DNA of 64,000 bases. Source: Solen grandis. Taxonomy: Eukaryota; Mollusca; Bivalvia; Adapedonta; Solenidae. Numbering within the stretch: position 1 is the stretch's first letter; the number at the start of each line of letters is the position of its first letter. The stretch lies in the NCBI GenBank assembly GCA_021229015.1, contig CM037782.1:59197514-59261513 (forward strand), written 5' to 3'. The translations under genes were made by a program, and so were the position numbers. The notes beneath the pieces were generated by a model. The model saw nothing but the letters and a program-made list of their open reading frames with translations, was not told the origin of the DNA and made no database searches. Below, piece by piece: positions 1 to 12,400 of this stretch.

Positions 1-21
1 CTCTATGAGGGAAAGGGTTAA
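1..21 (-). mobile_element. Edge of a TTAA-flanked hairpin MITE
   Basis: The first 17 bases are the reverse complement of the left terminus of the MITE seen complete at 10580, 30887 and 39047 (CCCTTTCCCTCATAGAG). They are followed by TTAA at 18-21. Only the terminus lies in the window, so the copy continues off the left edge in minus orientation. Confidence 0.6.
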
Positions 22-2507
22 AGCTCTCCCCTTAATAGACTGTACCATCAAAGCCCTCCTCTTACGGCTGTAAATAAATGCACATTTTATGTCCTTTCTG
101 ATCACAAACATCCAGCTTTGCAAGCTTTTCCATGACTCAGATTCCAAAAAAGAATTTACAAAACTTTTCTCAATGTGATTGCAAACTCAAACTTCTTAAG
201 TGCATTCGTCATGTCAAACTTGTTTACCATTCCAAAGTATCTGATGGAAGTTTTTTTAGCTCAATGATATTAATTTGGTAGAAATCATGGTTTCAACAAT
301 TCAGTTGAGTGTGCAAATCATGGAAAACTGTCAAACAGGGTTGTCCTATAACTGAAGATGACAATGGAGAAGTAAAACAATATTTTGAAACACTGTCGAC
401 CTTGAGCTTAAAATCTGTAATGATAAAAAGTGGCCTTTTCTCCTCCTAAAAAAAACAAAATAATTTTACTTCAATCCTGTAACCAATGAAGACATTGAAA
501 GGGTGTGACTCAACCAGCTGCTGGAAGGTGGCTTTTCATTGGTCAAACATAATGTAAGAAGCGACTGTTTTTTTTGTATTTTATTTGGAAAATTAATAAG
601 GTCTGCTTAACTCCATATGAAGATTTAATCATACCTGCTCTTTCAAACACAAAATGTATTTCTATGGAGAGAAATACCTATTTTCTGCCAAAGTTAATTA
701 CAAATAAATCATAACAATATGTAATACCTTGTTTTAAAGGTCTAATTGGCAAGCTCTATTTAAAGATTACTGTTCATTATTTTTTAACCTCTTAAATATC
801 CATTAACTATGGCATGAACTTTTTCACTCAATTTCAAGGGACACTACTCTATTTGATAAATTGCAAGGTCATTAGAGACATGCGATGACTTCATCTTCAG
901 AGTTTAAATAAATTGAAAATTCCAATACAAAACTAATTGAATAAAAAATACTTTGTCAAATTCTTGACAGGATTAATATTGTTCAACCGACAATTCGCAC
1001 AAAAAATCTTAATTTCTTGTTATACTTAAATTGCTTAAATTTAATCATGTTTGGAAATTTATATCCTTTCTCTGAATCCATGGAAATATAATTATATCTA
1101 GTTATTCTAGATTGATTATGTTTAAAACTGCAATAATTGAAATGAATTACATGATTATATTGCACAAGGGGGTTATGGCAAAAAAAAGCCTGCAGGCATA
1201 TGCACATCAAATTGCAGAAGATATGCATGCTTACTAGGTTATGGACACCACGATGCAAACTGGTGCAATGATATTCAGCTGAAAATTATTGTAATGTTTC
1301 TGCAAAATATAGCACTATGTGCCTGTGACAGAATGGATTTTTTTCCCCGCCAGCATCTGTCATCTGCTGCATTTTATTTCTGATGGACGTCTGCTGGGGA
1401 TATGCAGAATTTTAATGGGTTTTCACTGCAATGCATGCCACATTTTTTTTAATACATTTAGGTTTTAATTGAATCCTGCAAATGTATATTAATATTGTAT
1501 ATGAATTGAGTGGCAGAGCATTGCAATTGTACAACCAGAGGTGGAAATGCACCCAGATGGTCTTTACGTTTCTCATTTAATTTTATTCATATTGTTGTAG
1601 GGCTTTTAAAATGCACTAAAATTTTGGCAATTAAATTTTCATTCATTTCCAACTAACCACAAAGCAAGAACTGGTGGCTAGAAGGAGGAGATTCAAGTGC
1701 AGCATCCATCATAACTTTGACAGAGAACAATAAACAATGTATCCATGATAGAAATGCTTTGTCCTGGATTGCTGTTACATGTATACACATGGACATGTAT
1801 AAACTTTGTGATTTCACTTCTTTTTGTTTTTTCAAAGGATCCCTGCTTTAAACTCATAAAGTCTTTACTGACATTTGAAAGTCTTTTTATTGTATTGAAT
1901 ATAATATGATACACAAAAATGAAGGCTAGCTTAGCAAAAATGAATAATCTCATGATTTTGTAAAACATGGTACAAATTTATTTAAAGATGAAAAAAGACT
2001 ACAGAAAATTAGCAAAAATACTTTTTGATGGTTTCCAAAAAATTCATATGTTATTTAAACCATCATACATTTCAACAAACTAACCTTTGAAAAAAATTGA
2101 ATATTTGACAAATAACAAATGATCAGTTTTGAACTGTTCATGACTACACTATACCTTAAAATTTCTAGACCTAAGTAAAATTTTAAAATTAGGTAAAAAC
2201 GCATTTTACCACTCCAGTTTTGTACGAAATATTCAATTTCTAGATTAAGTTGACATACAATTATTACCTTAATTACTATTAACATATGTTAATAGATGAA
2301 CTATTTGGGGTTTTCTTTATTACAGACACAAGAATGACAAAATTAGCCCGAAGTATTCAAGTATACATAACACTAAGTATTGTTAGTCATAACTCTATAA
2401 ACTTTGTTCAGGCTGAGAAATGTTTTCAGTCTAATACAATTTTTGTTATCTGGACTAACATTGTTTAATTCTGCGGCCATTCTAAATCTTCATCAAACAC
2501 TTAAACA
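22..2507. other. AT-rich stretch without recognised genes
   Basis: I see no repeat family, RNA gene or convincing coding exon here. The open frames are short (91 codons at most), rich in Phe, Ile, Lys and Cys as expected of random AT-rich DNA, and show no domain I recognise. A distal exon or regulatory element cannot be excluded. Confidence 0.5.
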
Positions 2508-2630
2508 CACATTATCCTGACAACCAGTCCAACCAGTCCTGGAATACCCTTTGTATATGCTGTGCACTAAGCAGGGAGCAACCAGTACCATTTTTAATAT
2601 TTAATATTCAAGACTTTGGTATTTCCCAGC
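2508..2630 (-). repeat. Fragment of tRNA-headed SINE family 2
   Basis: The sequence runs through the landmarks of family 2 seen complete at 26191-26468: CACATTATCCTGACA, then the AACCAGTCC block, then a GCTGTGCACTAAGCAGGGAGC block and GACTTTGGTATTTCCC. It is in minus orientation. The tRNA-like head and the 3' tail are both missing and there are several substitutions, so this is an old internal fragment. Confidence 0.7.
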
Positions 2631-3871
2631 TATTCAACAGATAAAATTCGCACCCTTTGTGAATAAAGACCAAATGCTCAATGACCCAGAATCATTTTTA
2701 CTATGTCAATAAGCCTTAACCAGATTTTGTACAACAGATACTCCCTTAAATTACCAATGATCATTAATCTTTGAGATGAGACAACAAGGTTTTTCTGAAA
2801 CTTCTGAAAACTCTGAAAATAGATTCTAAAAGACATTATTAAGCCATTTTTTACCACCCCAAAATTTGCTAAGTGGGGAATAACCTCGTGTAAACTCTTA
2901 CTTTATGTATCTAATGCAGGGCGGTCTAGACTTAATGGACATCCTATGTAAATGACCAACCAAATGACCCCATTTATTACAATGTGCTCCTTCTGTTTCC
3001 AGCCAAACTATTCCCCTAATGTGGCTATCAAGTCAAGATACCTGTCAATGTCTGGGTAACTTTTCACAGTGTGCAAATGGCGGATAACTCTCATCTTTTG
3101 TAATATAGATTGTGTACATGTAGCAATGAAGCTTCTCTCTTTTGTGAACCATGCTTTTGACTCATGGGACTGCAGGGCTAGTGGTTTTATTACCACAGAA
3201 ACACATTGGTACAAAATAATATCATTTACCGAGACAATGTTTTAGGCTATATTCATTATACATATGAAAAAGATTATATTGACTTTGTGAATACTACATA
3301 TATGCATATAGATTGTAACATCCATGTGAGAGAGTAATACAGATAAGCAAATCCTTGGAAAAACTTCAGAAGAATATTTTCAAAAGTATGGTTCTTTTTT
3401 GAACTAAAAATGTTTTACAGAAATTAATGAATAGATAAAGATAGGTGGTCTGGTTATCTGATGATATGATTATAGCCCTGTAGGTTAATTTAATTAATGA
3501 TGGTTTTATCTATCATAATTAGCAAAGTAAACAGCCTCAAGTCAAGAAGTTAACAGGACCCTCATGTGCATAATAATTCTTCAAGAAGATTTATTACAGT
3601 CATATATATTGTACCTGATTTATTGTATTTCTAACCAAAATATATGTTGAAATGAATATTACGATTTCCATTTTGCAAAGCGTAAAATAATTTTGAAAAT
3701 GTTGATTAAAATCAGGAACAAAAACCAGCAATGATTCTCATGTTAAATTATGCTGAAATTCTTAAACAATACAGGAATATATTAAAACCTTATTGTTATA
3801 CAAAAAATGTTAAGTAAATGACAAAAGTCGACATAAATTAAGAAAATTACATTACTGATTAACAATATTAT
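2631..3871. other. AT-rich stretch without recognised genes
   Basis: No recognised repeat or gene. The largest open frame is 68 codons on the minus strand (3008-3214) and has no family resemblance I can name. Confidence 0.45.
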
Positions 3872-3885
3872 TCAATTAAAGTATT

Positions 3886-4071
3886 TTTAACACTCACTCA
3901 GCTCCTCACCGCATGGGTTCGAATCCCGGCAGGGTCATTTGGATTTTCATGTGAGGAAGCCTTCCAGCTGGATGCCTCCGTGCATTCGGGGTCTTCCTCC
4001 ACCTGTAAGTAGCTGGACGTCGCTATATGACTGAAATACTGTCGAAGCGACGGTAAACTAAAATAGTCTAG
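3886..4071 (+). mobile_element. 5'-truncated SINE of family 1 with perfect target-site duplication
   Basis: The copy starts inside the tRNA-like head, contains a good box B (GGTTCGAATCC), then the body (TGTGAGGAAGCCTTCCAGCT) and the tail ending ACTGAAATACTGTCGAAGCG and TAAAC. It is flanked by a perfect 14-bp direct repeat, TCAATTAAAGTATT, at 3872-3885 and 4072-4085, so the truncated form is what was inserted. Compared with the full copy at 47115 it lacks box A and also an internal stretch between CCAGCTGG and ATGCCTCC. Head-body-tail organisation and flanking duplications define a SINE; assignment to a named molluscan family would need a database. Confidence 0.9.
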
Positions 4072-4085
4072 TCAATTAAAGTATT

Positions 4086-4999
4086 AAGTAATAAAATTAC
4101 ATACACATACTTATTTTAGGGAAAAAAGAAAAAATATGTCCTAACTATTTAAGTATTATTTAGCGCTAGGCTAGGTTAGTTAAATTGGTGCACGTATATT
4201 GCACAGTAAAACTGCAAAAATCCTATTTAAAAAGTTATCTCCCCCCATAGTTGACAACAACAATTTATATTTAGCAGAAGTGTTCTTTTAAAATCAATAT
4301 CATTTTGTGTAACTTTAAAAAAAATAATACTGTTGTCTGTCTGATTTATGTACATATTCTTAAGAAATAAGTTTTAGTTTCATAAATTTACTTTCTGCAC
4401 ATGACAACTGTGGTGGCAGCTATCATGCAAGGGAAGTAACTGTAAAATTACTCGTATAAATATATGAGGTTTATTCAAGGAATGGCAATAGAGAATAACA
4501 TTTAGAGAAGAATATGTACCAAAAAAATTTTTCTTTTTTAACAACAATGAAAAATATAGCTGTAAATTTTCAATATTTCATTGAGAGAAAACTTGAAAAA
4601 CAGCCTTGCTGATGTCTTTATTTTTCAGATTTAGAAAAAAGACTATATCATATGGTATGAAATGATCATTTAATATTTCACTTAAGTAAGACAGTCAAAA
4701 TCAAGTTTAATTCATTATCTTGTCACCAGTATCTAATTACAGGAGACTTGTATCGTGCTACTTCACTGCAGTAAATATCCTAATACGAGGCAGCAAGCCC
4801 ATTTTAATGCCAAGCACAAAGCAAGACCATTTTTAACCTTTAGTGCATACAGATGTATTCAAATTGACTTTCAGAATATCCAATAGCTACACTAGGCTAA
4901 TAGGTAGTCAATTGTTGACCTTTTTACAAGAAAAAATACACGGTTTGTGATGTTGATGTAGCAAGAAATGGGTAAGACTGGACTTACATGTTAAATTCT
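4086..4999. other. AT-rich stretch without recognised genes
   Basis: No gene seen. At 4149-4170 lies a motif (TTTAAGTATTATTTAGCGC) that recurs almost unchanged at 16158 and 48138; its origin is unknown. Confidence 0.4.
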
Positions 5000-5057
5000 A
5001 ACAAGAGTGTTCTTTAGAACACCTGTGTCACCTGCTGAAACATGATGGACGTGCGGC
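5000..5057 (+). repeat. 5' tag of hairpin element family C
   Basis: AACAAGAGTGTTCTTTAGAA followed by CACCTGTGTCACCTGCTGAA matches the 5' end of the short complete element at 39470-39630 and, more distantly, that at 28486. The CACCTGCTG part is the left copy of the inverted repeat that closes the family. No 3' hairpin follows within the next kilobase, so this is a severed 5' end. Confidence 0.6.
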
Positions 5058-6285
5058 CAGATTGGAATAAGGAGCCATTTCTTTTGTTAGTTTCTTTTGT
5101 TTTTTAAAAGGCCATGGCCCCTTATTCTATTATTATGGAATGAAGTCTGTTGTTCTCTTTTGTTCTGTTTACGGTTAGATGGACCCTTACTCTGCCTGCG
5201 TGGAGAGACAATCGTTGTAAATTCTCAAGACTATCATTGGAAGTCCAGTAGTTTGCTAAATTCCACACATCACCACATGGAAGAGCCTCAGTGTGAGCAG
5301 TGGTTTCCAGTGGACTTAAATATCATCACTATGACATGGGGCAATAAACTAGAGTGTTGTTTTTCAAATGATTGATTATGAGCAAATGTAACCTAATAAT
5401 CCAATGGGCAAGATATGGCGAGTAACAACTGAGTCACTTGTTGGTTTCTAACAAATGGAAGCTGGCATGTTATTAATATCTGTTCTTTAATACAATAATC
5501 ATTAATATCTATCCTCTAATTATGGAACAATTCTTCTTTCTGAGGTCAAAAGGTGAATATAGACAATCAGCAATATCTTCTCTGCAACATCAAAATCAAA
5601 AGACAAAAACATTAAAAGAAAGAACTTCTGTAGTTGTTTTCATTCGATTACAGAATTTAATTGATTTCAAGATACCAAACACCCTACAAGCCTTAGCTTT
5701 GAGACAGAGGCTGGTGAAACTGAGTCTGTGGCTGAGATTCGTACATCACGAGTAAGAGATGAAAAGAAGCAATTAAACGATGGGAGTGAAATCAAAACAA
5801 ATAAAAACAATTTTTAAATAATTATTTTTTTCCTGTTTAAAAATTTAATTAATTTAAATTAATTAAAGGTACTTTCATACCAATATTAGTCTATAGGTAT
5901 TGGAAAAGCACTTTTTTGCCTCTTTTATGTTTAATCTTCTTGATTTAAAACACTATATAATAGAATAAGTACTCAATGCTTATCAGCGTATTTAACAAAC
6001 TGATGTTGCAGAAAAGTTACGGCTCTGATTTTGATTCATCCTTTTTATCATCAGACATCCACCCTTTATAGCCCAGCATGGAGTTTTAACATCTTTATGG
6101 AGCAATTTCTGACAACAGTATAAAACATAATCTCCAGGAAAGTTTCATTTTCTTGTTTTCCCTTTGGGATTTAAGTGGGTTTTTTTAAATGATAGGCTTT
6201 GGTAGTAAGTGAAACAAATAAATAAAATTAAAATTCATTAGGAAAATTTGGGGATGGAGGAAATGGGATTGTTAAATATCCAAAG
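5058..6285. other. Unassigned stretch with two open frames of 77-92 codons
   Basis: A 92-codon frame (5097-5375, plus) and a 77-codon frame (5522-5755, plus) are open. The first is rich in Leu, Cys and Trp and I see no domain. Neither has a persuasive splice or start context. No other structure was recognised. Confidence 0.35.
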
Positions 6286-6289
6286 TAAC

Positions 6290-7150
6290 ATATCGTGGTA
6301 CCATACCCAGTCGCACAATCCAAACACAGCAGCATGGCACCAAACCATGCAAGATGTCATGATACCATACCAAGTTACACAATCCATACACATCAGAATG
6401 GCACCAAACCATGCAAGATGTCATGGTATCATACTGAGTCACACACAAACCATACACAGCAGCATGGCCCAAACCATGCAAGATGTTATGATACCACACC
6501 AAGTTACACAATCCTTACACACCAGTATGACACCACACAATGCAAGATTTCATGATACCACACCCAGTCACACGATCCATACACATCAGCATTATACCAC
6601 ACCCATGCAAGATGTCATGATACCACACCCAGTCACAATCCATTCACAGCAGCATGGCACCACACCATGCAAGATGTCATGATACCACACCCAGTCACAG
6701 CAACCATACACAGCAGCATGGCACCACACCATGCAAGATGTCATGATACCATACCTAGTCACAGCATACACACAGATGGACCACACCAGCAACAGCATGA
6801 CCACACCATGCAAGATGTCATGATACCACACCTAGTCACAGCAGCAGTACACAGCAGCATGGCACCACACCATGCAAGATGTCATGATACCACACCCAAT
6901 CATAGCAGCCATCACACAGAAGTATGGCACCATACCATGCAACATGTCATGATACCACACCCAGTCACAGCAGCCATACAGCAGCATGGCACCACACCAT
7001 GCAAAATGTCATGATACCACACCTAGTCACAGCAGCAGTACACAGCAGCATGGTACCACACCATGCAAGATGTCATGATACCACACCCAGTCACAGCAGC
7101 CATACACAGCAGCATGGCACCACACCATGCAAGATGTCATGATAACACAC
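6290..7150. repeat. 64-bp satellite array, about 14 units, SINE-like core
   Basis: The phrase GATGTCATGATACCAC recurs at 6353, 6417, 6482, 6546, 6611, 6673, 6737, 6814, 6878, 6943, 7004, 7069 and 7133, a spacing of 61-65 bp apart from one 77-bp unit. Each unit also carries CAGCAGCATGGCACCACAC. The leftmost units are most diverged and the rightmost most alike. Part of the unit (CATGATACCACACCCAGTCA) is identical to the interior of SINE family 2. Both strands hold open frames of up to 144 codons, rich in His and Thr (or Cys and Trp), which follow from the repeat and are not evidence of a gene. Confidence 0.92.
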
Positions 7151-9206
7151 CCTGAGTCAGGAGCCTTCTGATTACTGAACCCATACCCTCCCACTATCAA
7201 GCCCTAACTTGCTAAATACTTTCAGTACTTTTAATCCTGTTAGAACATTCACTAGACAACTGATATCCCCAACCTCTCCCATTTTTTTTCAGGAGAAGTA
7301 CCCTGACTGAAACACATTGGGTTATTACGACCAGAGCAATCCTCAAAAGTTATGAATCAATGTAAGGCACAAGATGGAATAGACAGATCTTAATGCAGAA
7401 TGATATGTGTGATTCCAGTATAGCTCCCACACACTCACACCACAGCTTCAAAAAGGGGTGGAGGTATATGACATAATGTTATGAGACAGAAATTTGAGGG
7501 TTCAAACCCCATTAGATCAAGGATTTTTCATGACCTTCCCTAGTGCACAGTACTGGTCTAACCCAGGAACCATATGAGGGATATGTTTTAATTTTTAAGA
7601 ACTTACTTCCAAACTGATGTAAAAAAAAAAGCTAAATTTTTAAAAAAAAATTTCAACACTTTCTCATGCACAATGAACCAGTCTATCCAAATGGGATAAG
7701 TCAGGGATTAGACTGGTTTACCAAATGTCAAAAAAGAAATAGTTTACATCATCATTTCCTGTACAAAAATGATGCCTTATTATCTAAGGCAGAAATATTT
7801 ATGAAGTGTGTGACATACAAAATGTTCATTAAACCTTAAAAGAGAGTTATGGCCCTTTTTAAGTAAAATGTCAATTAAACGTGAAAAGGGCCATAACTCC
7901 TTTTTGTGAATGAGATATTTTATATGATTTTTATCTATTTTTATCTATTGCTGTATATGATGTTGATACAATAATGTCCCAACAACTCTTACAAAAATTG
8001 CACATTTACTAAGCAACATTTTAAGGAAAGTTGTATGCCTTGCTCAGTAGTGCTGCTTCGGGTACTGAAATTATGCCAGAATATTTTAAGCACAAAGGAG
8101 CCATAACTCTTGACAAAATTAAGAGAGAGAGAAATGTGCATTTTCTTACTGATAAACCTTGTGTCAATTATTGTTTGCACAGTTTCATTGCTACTCCTTA
8201 AAGCAGCTCATTCACAGATGATCACTGACAAAGAATTTGATTTTTAACTATATTTGTGTATTACCTATATCAATATTTATTAATCCAATGCAACCTTCCG
8301 TTTCTCTATCACACAGATGGTATTAAAACTTTATCTAGAATTATAAAACCTATATTTAGATTTAGATTTAGATCTACACTTGCCAAGTTTATTTATCAGA
8401 AACTAGACTTCACCAGCATGAATGAGGGTAAGTAGATTTTTTCTTTAAATTTCTATTGACCATCTCAAAGTTTTATGATGATATAGAACTATTTGTAAAA
8501 TGAGGAAGAATGTGACACTACAGGACAGGATAGCTTATAGCTTGAAATTCACTTTTCTAGGCATTGATATAACAAGAAACACATCAAATGACCCAAAACC
8601 AGGTTTTTAAGTGTCATCCCAAGATATTCGATGGAAACAAAATGTTTTGACGCCCGCCAGCCCAATGATGTACCCCATTCTAATAGTCAGTATTTTCTTT
8701 GAAATCCTGGTTAACTAGTATTTTACAAATCTTTGAGCGCAAGCTCTAGTGATCTACTGCACAAGTAACTCTACATACATTCAGGTGGCAATGTGCCTGT
8801 AAATAAATTTACAAACACTTCTCTGTGCCTGAGATTTTAAATGGGGGAAAAAATCAAAATCCTTAAGGTATTTATATATCAAAACTTGTTTCTAATGACC
8901 AGAATGTCATGAAAAACTCATATGGATACAGTAGGACCCTCTACACCACTTACAGACCCACTCACAAACTGTTCATCGCATTGTCAGCATCTGACGCATC
9001 CCAACAGCTGTCTGGCCATTTAAATTTACAGGTACCCTGTTAGGCCGTTTATTAATTGGGTCGGAAACCAGCCTCTCTCGCAGGTAACACTGATATAAAG
9101 GATGTGTCTAAATGGCTCTGTCAATTCATTGTGAGAGGCATGTAGCATTGATAAATCTCCTTTTTCCTCTAGTAATCAAGTTTGATCTTAGCTAAAATGT
9201 GCTCTT
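7151..9206. other. AT-rich stretch with scattered repeat fragments
   Basis: Around 7495-7520 a box B-like GGTTCAAACCCC suggests a worn SINE head. At 7844-7899 there is a perfect 16-bp inverted repeat of the GGGCCATAACTC box, and a third copy of the box lies near 8096. At 8418-8428 a short frame (CAGCATGAATGAGG) runs into GTAAGT, a donor-like context, but nothing else supports an exon. Confidence 0.4.
7844..7899. repeat. Perfect 16-bp inverted repeat
   Basis: GAGTTATGGCCCTTTT at 7844-7859 is the exact reverse complement of AAAAGGGCCATAACTC at 7884-7899, with a 24-bp spacer. The arm is the same box that sits inside the tandem modules of several element families in this window. Confidence 0.85.
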
Positions 9207-9210
9207 CTAT

Positions 9211-9255
9211 AACAAGTGAGCCATGATAGTCCAATATCACTCACCTGAGTTGGAT
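9211..9255 (+). repeat. 5' tag of hairpin element family A
   Basis: AACAAGTGAGCCATGATAGT followed by CACTCACCTGAG is a diverged copy of the start of the family A elements at 14124, 24345 and 60623. No tandem module or 3' hairpin follows, so it is an isolated fragment. Confidence 0.6.
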
Positions 9256-10575
9256 AAAATTCATCCATATCTTTATAAATTATGGTGAATTAAAAAAATT
9301 ATTTTTCTTCATGTACATGTTTTCAGATTAGTTAACAGAGACCTCTCCCTTACTGTATACCTAGACATTTTTCAACTTTATTATTTGTTTCACACTGGAT
9401 TTTTTTTCATTCATTTTGCATGTCTTCCCATCTTGAGGCAGATTTGCTAAGATATTGTACATATATCCCAGACTTTACCTTTAGCTCCTATGTTAAAGAA
9501 GTAGTTCTTCCCTGTAACTTATCATTGTTACAACACAATAGCATTCAAAATGAATTGATAGTTTATTCAAAGGTAATACACGCAAGTTACTAAATTGTTA
9601 TTTGCCAGAAACTTTATCAAAAAGTATCTACATACATAACTCCTTTAATTAAATAATGCCATATGCATCAGTGCATGTTAGCATGCACTGGGTGAGAACC
9701 TATCAGAATGACTTATGTTCTGCCTTATTTCTGACATTGATAAATTCACCTCCATTTATGAAGAGTATCCGAACCAATTGTTCCTCCTGCTCTGGAGAGT
9801 TTATCAGTTGGATGTGTATCAACTGATTTTCCATGGAGAGTTAACAGCTAGATGATGTTGATATGCAAACAAGGTGGGGCCATGTCTCTGTTATATGCTA
9901 CAATGATAATGTTCTGCAAAACAAATGTGCACTCAATCAAAATCATGGCTGTGCACACAACAGCAAAGGATCCTGGGTAATCCCATGATTCCAGGCTATA
10001 CATTATGCTCATATTTCATGAGAAGGCACAACACTTCATAAAGTGACTCCAGTGCTTGAAATGGTCTGGAAGAGATTAAACCTAATAATATTAATCATTA
10101 CGCGTGTCCCCTCTCCCACAAGATTGAAACAATTACTGGCAATAAAAGTGAACTTGGAAATGTTAAAAAAAACTTTTTCTTCTTTTTTCTCCCTACGAAG
10201 AGATTGTCATGGAAACACAGAAAAAAACCATCCTGTTACAACAATGTAGCACCAGTCATTCAATTGTGAGTGACAAGTTTAAATCTGATCTTGGAAAACA
10301 CTCAGGAAAAGCCTTGAAGTCCAAAAAACTTTGAGGAAAACTATTACGGATGTTATTTGTACCTCATTTATATTTTCAGTAAACAAATAAGCAGATCATG
10401 AGAGATGACACCATGAATCAAGAAAACTCACACGAAGAGAGTTACAGCAATGTAGATATGATTATGCTTACTTGATGAAAATTGTACATCTCAAGAGTTC
10501 CCTGTAATGAATCTCAAGTTGAAACTTATACATAGGCAAGATAGAGAAAAAAATTACAACTATCACTAAAGGTGA
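9256..10575. other. Unassigned, possibly regulatory stretch
   Basis: No gene recognised. The part at about 9770-10020 is less AT-rich than its surroundings, free of repeats known from this window, and includes a TATCAGTTGGATGTGTATCA inverted motif. This is only a candidate for conserved non-coding DNA. A 68-codon frame at 10043-10249 shows no domain. Confidence 0.3.
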
Positions 10576-10579
10576 TGAA

Positions 10580-10812
10580 CCCTTTCCCTCATAGAGGATA
10601 CCATGAAAAGACCTATGCGAACAGCATAAAACCATATCAGCCTGCGAGTAACTCGCAGGCTGATCAGGTTTTATGCTGTTTGCTGCTCCTCAGTGGTCTG
10701 GTAATGAGGATTTTACAATTAAATTTGGTAAGGTTTGAGTTGGATTTCTGCAGATCAGGCTTTATGTGGTACCTATTGAGTGCGTCAAAATGAGTCTATA
10801 TGAGGGCAAGGG
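10580..10812 (+). mobile_element. TTAA MITE with intact internal hairpin
   Basis: Termini CCCTTTCCCTCATAGAG and TCTATATGAGGGCAAGGG form imperfect terminal inverted repeats; TTAA follows on the right (10813-10816) and the diverged TGAA precedes on the left. TTAA target duplications with termini starting CCC are typical of piggyBac-type MITEs, so that superfamily is inferred. Inside, about 32 bp on each side of a TAA loop pair almost perfectly (arms around GATCAGCCTGCGAG and CTCGCAGGCTGATC), making a strong potential cruciform. No transposase is encoded. Confidence 0.85.
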
Positions 10813-11209
10813 TTAATACTCCTGCATCCCACCTTGTCTTCATGTAATGTGAGAGTAGGGTGTCATGAGAAAAGGACAGGACAAGATGTGACCAAATATG
10901 AGCAAGATGATGCCACAAGCAGGATTCCTTTACAGCCCCCACTTCTGTTAATACGGGTATAATTATGATTTATATTTAACAGCTGTCACTGATCATGATT
11001 AACATATATAGTAATCCTGCTATGCCACCTCCACTCAACACAACAAAGACATATCTCTTGTTGAAAAATTGGATACAACAGGACACCACAGAACACAGCC
11101 GGTTTATACAAGTGACAACAGTTACTATCATGAATAGAAACTTTTAAGTAGGAAGATCTGTCATTTTTTTCTGTTTTTGACCAGAGGTTTTTCATAATCA
11201 AATGAATTA

Positions 11210-11295
11210 TTAACCCTTACAATACTTTGGGTACTTGTAACATACACTTGTGCAGTCTGATCATGGTCTTCACTGTTCACTATTCAGTCAATAAA
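11210..11295 (+). repeat. 5' part of a second TTAA hairpin MITE family
   Basis: TTAACCCTTACAATACTTTG starts the fragment, and GTGCAGTCTGATCATGGTCT lies about 45 bp in. A block at 22858-22963 carries the same two landmarks in the opposite orientation. The fragment fades out near CAGTCAATAAAATAAG and no right terminus is seen. Superfamily is inferred only from the TTAACCC start. Confidence 0.5.
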
Positions 11296-11461
11296 ATAAG
11301 AAATTAAGCATGGTAATGGTGAATCATACATATCCATTATATTTTGGAGATGAGAAAGTAAAGGGAAATTTCATCCTTCTATTGTGTGGAGAGCTAATTT
11401 AGGAGACAGAAACAATATTGCAAAAATAAACTAACAAAAGCAGTCCCTCTATCATACCATT

Positions 11462-11512
11462 TCTTAATTTTTATTCATTTATCTATTTTATTTATTTATT
11501 TATTTATTTGCA
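11462..11512. repeat. (TTTA)n microsatellite
   Basis: Irregular TTTAT/TATC tetranucleotides turn into five clean TTTA copies before GCAAG. It directly abuts the SINE-derived duplications that start at 11514. Confidence 0.8.
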
Positions 11513-11513
11513 A

Positions 11514-11670
11514 GTGGTATGATACCACATACCAGTCCACACTATCATACCATTTTCTGATGGCATGATACCATGCACAGTCCTACTATCTCATTATGTG
11601 AAAGTGACATGCTACCACATTCAGTCAAATTATCCTGACACTAGTTCAATAAGTGCAAAGCAAAGAGATA
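11514..11670 (-). repeat. SINE family 2 fragment with local duplications
   Basis: Three variants of the family 2 core follow each other: GGTATGATACCACATACCAG at 11517, GGCATGATACCATGCACAG at 11562, and GACATGCTACCACATTCAGT at 11608, the last continuing into AAATTATCCTGACAC as in the intact SINE. The spacing is about 45 bp. A 79-codon frame on the plus strand across this piece is incidental. Confidence 0.65.
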
Positions 11671-12400
11671 CAGCAAGTTCTAATTTTGATGACCATAGCC
11701 AGGGATCAAACCAGCATCCACCTGGTCAATTAGACAAACATTTAGGTCAAGATCAACAAATAAGTCTAGCTAAATCCTCTAATGTGGAAACATTACAGAC
11801 TTAAGATTGAAAGATTACCTAAAGTCACATTTAAATTCATTTTGGAAAAAAATATTCCTCTACTTTAAAAAAAAAATGTTTTTTGAAGGACATGGGTAAC
11901 ATGATACTCTTAATTGTAGCTGATCAATTTCTTCTGGAAAAGACTAATCCATTTTTGAATGTTTCAGTAAAAGTCAAAGCATTCTAAGGAGATAAAAACC
12001 CAATAAAACTGCAGTTTATGGTAATGGATTCCTGCTGAATGACAGTTTGTCTGAAACTCTGCAGGACAACTCAGCCTGCACCTGCTGACCGATGGAAGAT
12101 TAAGCGAAACATCGTCCTGAACATATAGACTGAGGGATATTTATTCCTGGACACCAAAATATTGGGTTACAGGAGGCTCGGAGACTGGTTTACACTTGAT
12201 GATCAGACATCTCAAGCTAAACCAGGGGACATAAATACTTGATGGGATATCATCAAAGGATATTGGTAGAGGATATTGGTAGAGGACTTCTGGTATCAGA
12301 ACCTATCAAAGTTTTCGTTGCACACTCAGTAAATTGTCTACCATTGTCTGCATATAAAAACGCAGTTTGATGAAGAGTATTTTAAAACCTATCATACTGA

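Noticed and set aside
6248..7142. His-rich proteins of 115-144 residues
   Set aside because: They are translations of the 64-bp satellite; the unit length is not a multiple of three, so the repeat drifts between frames.
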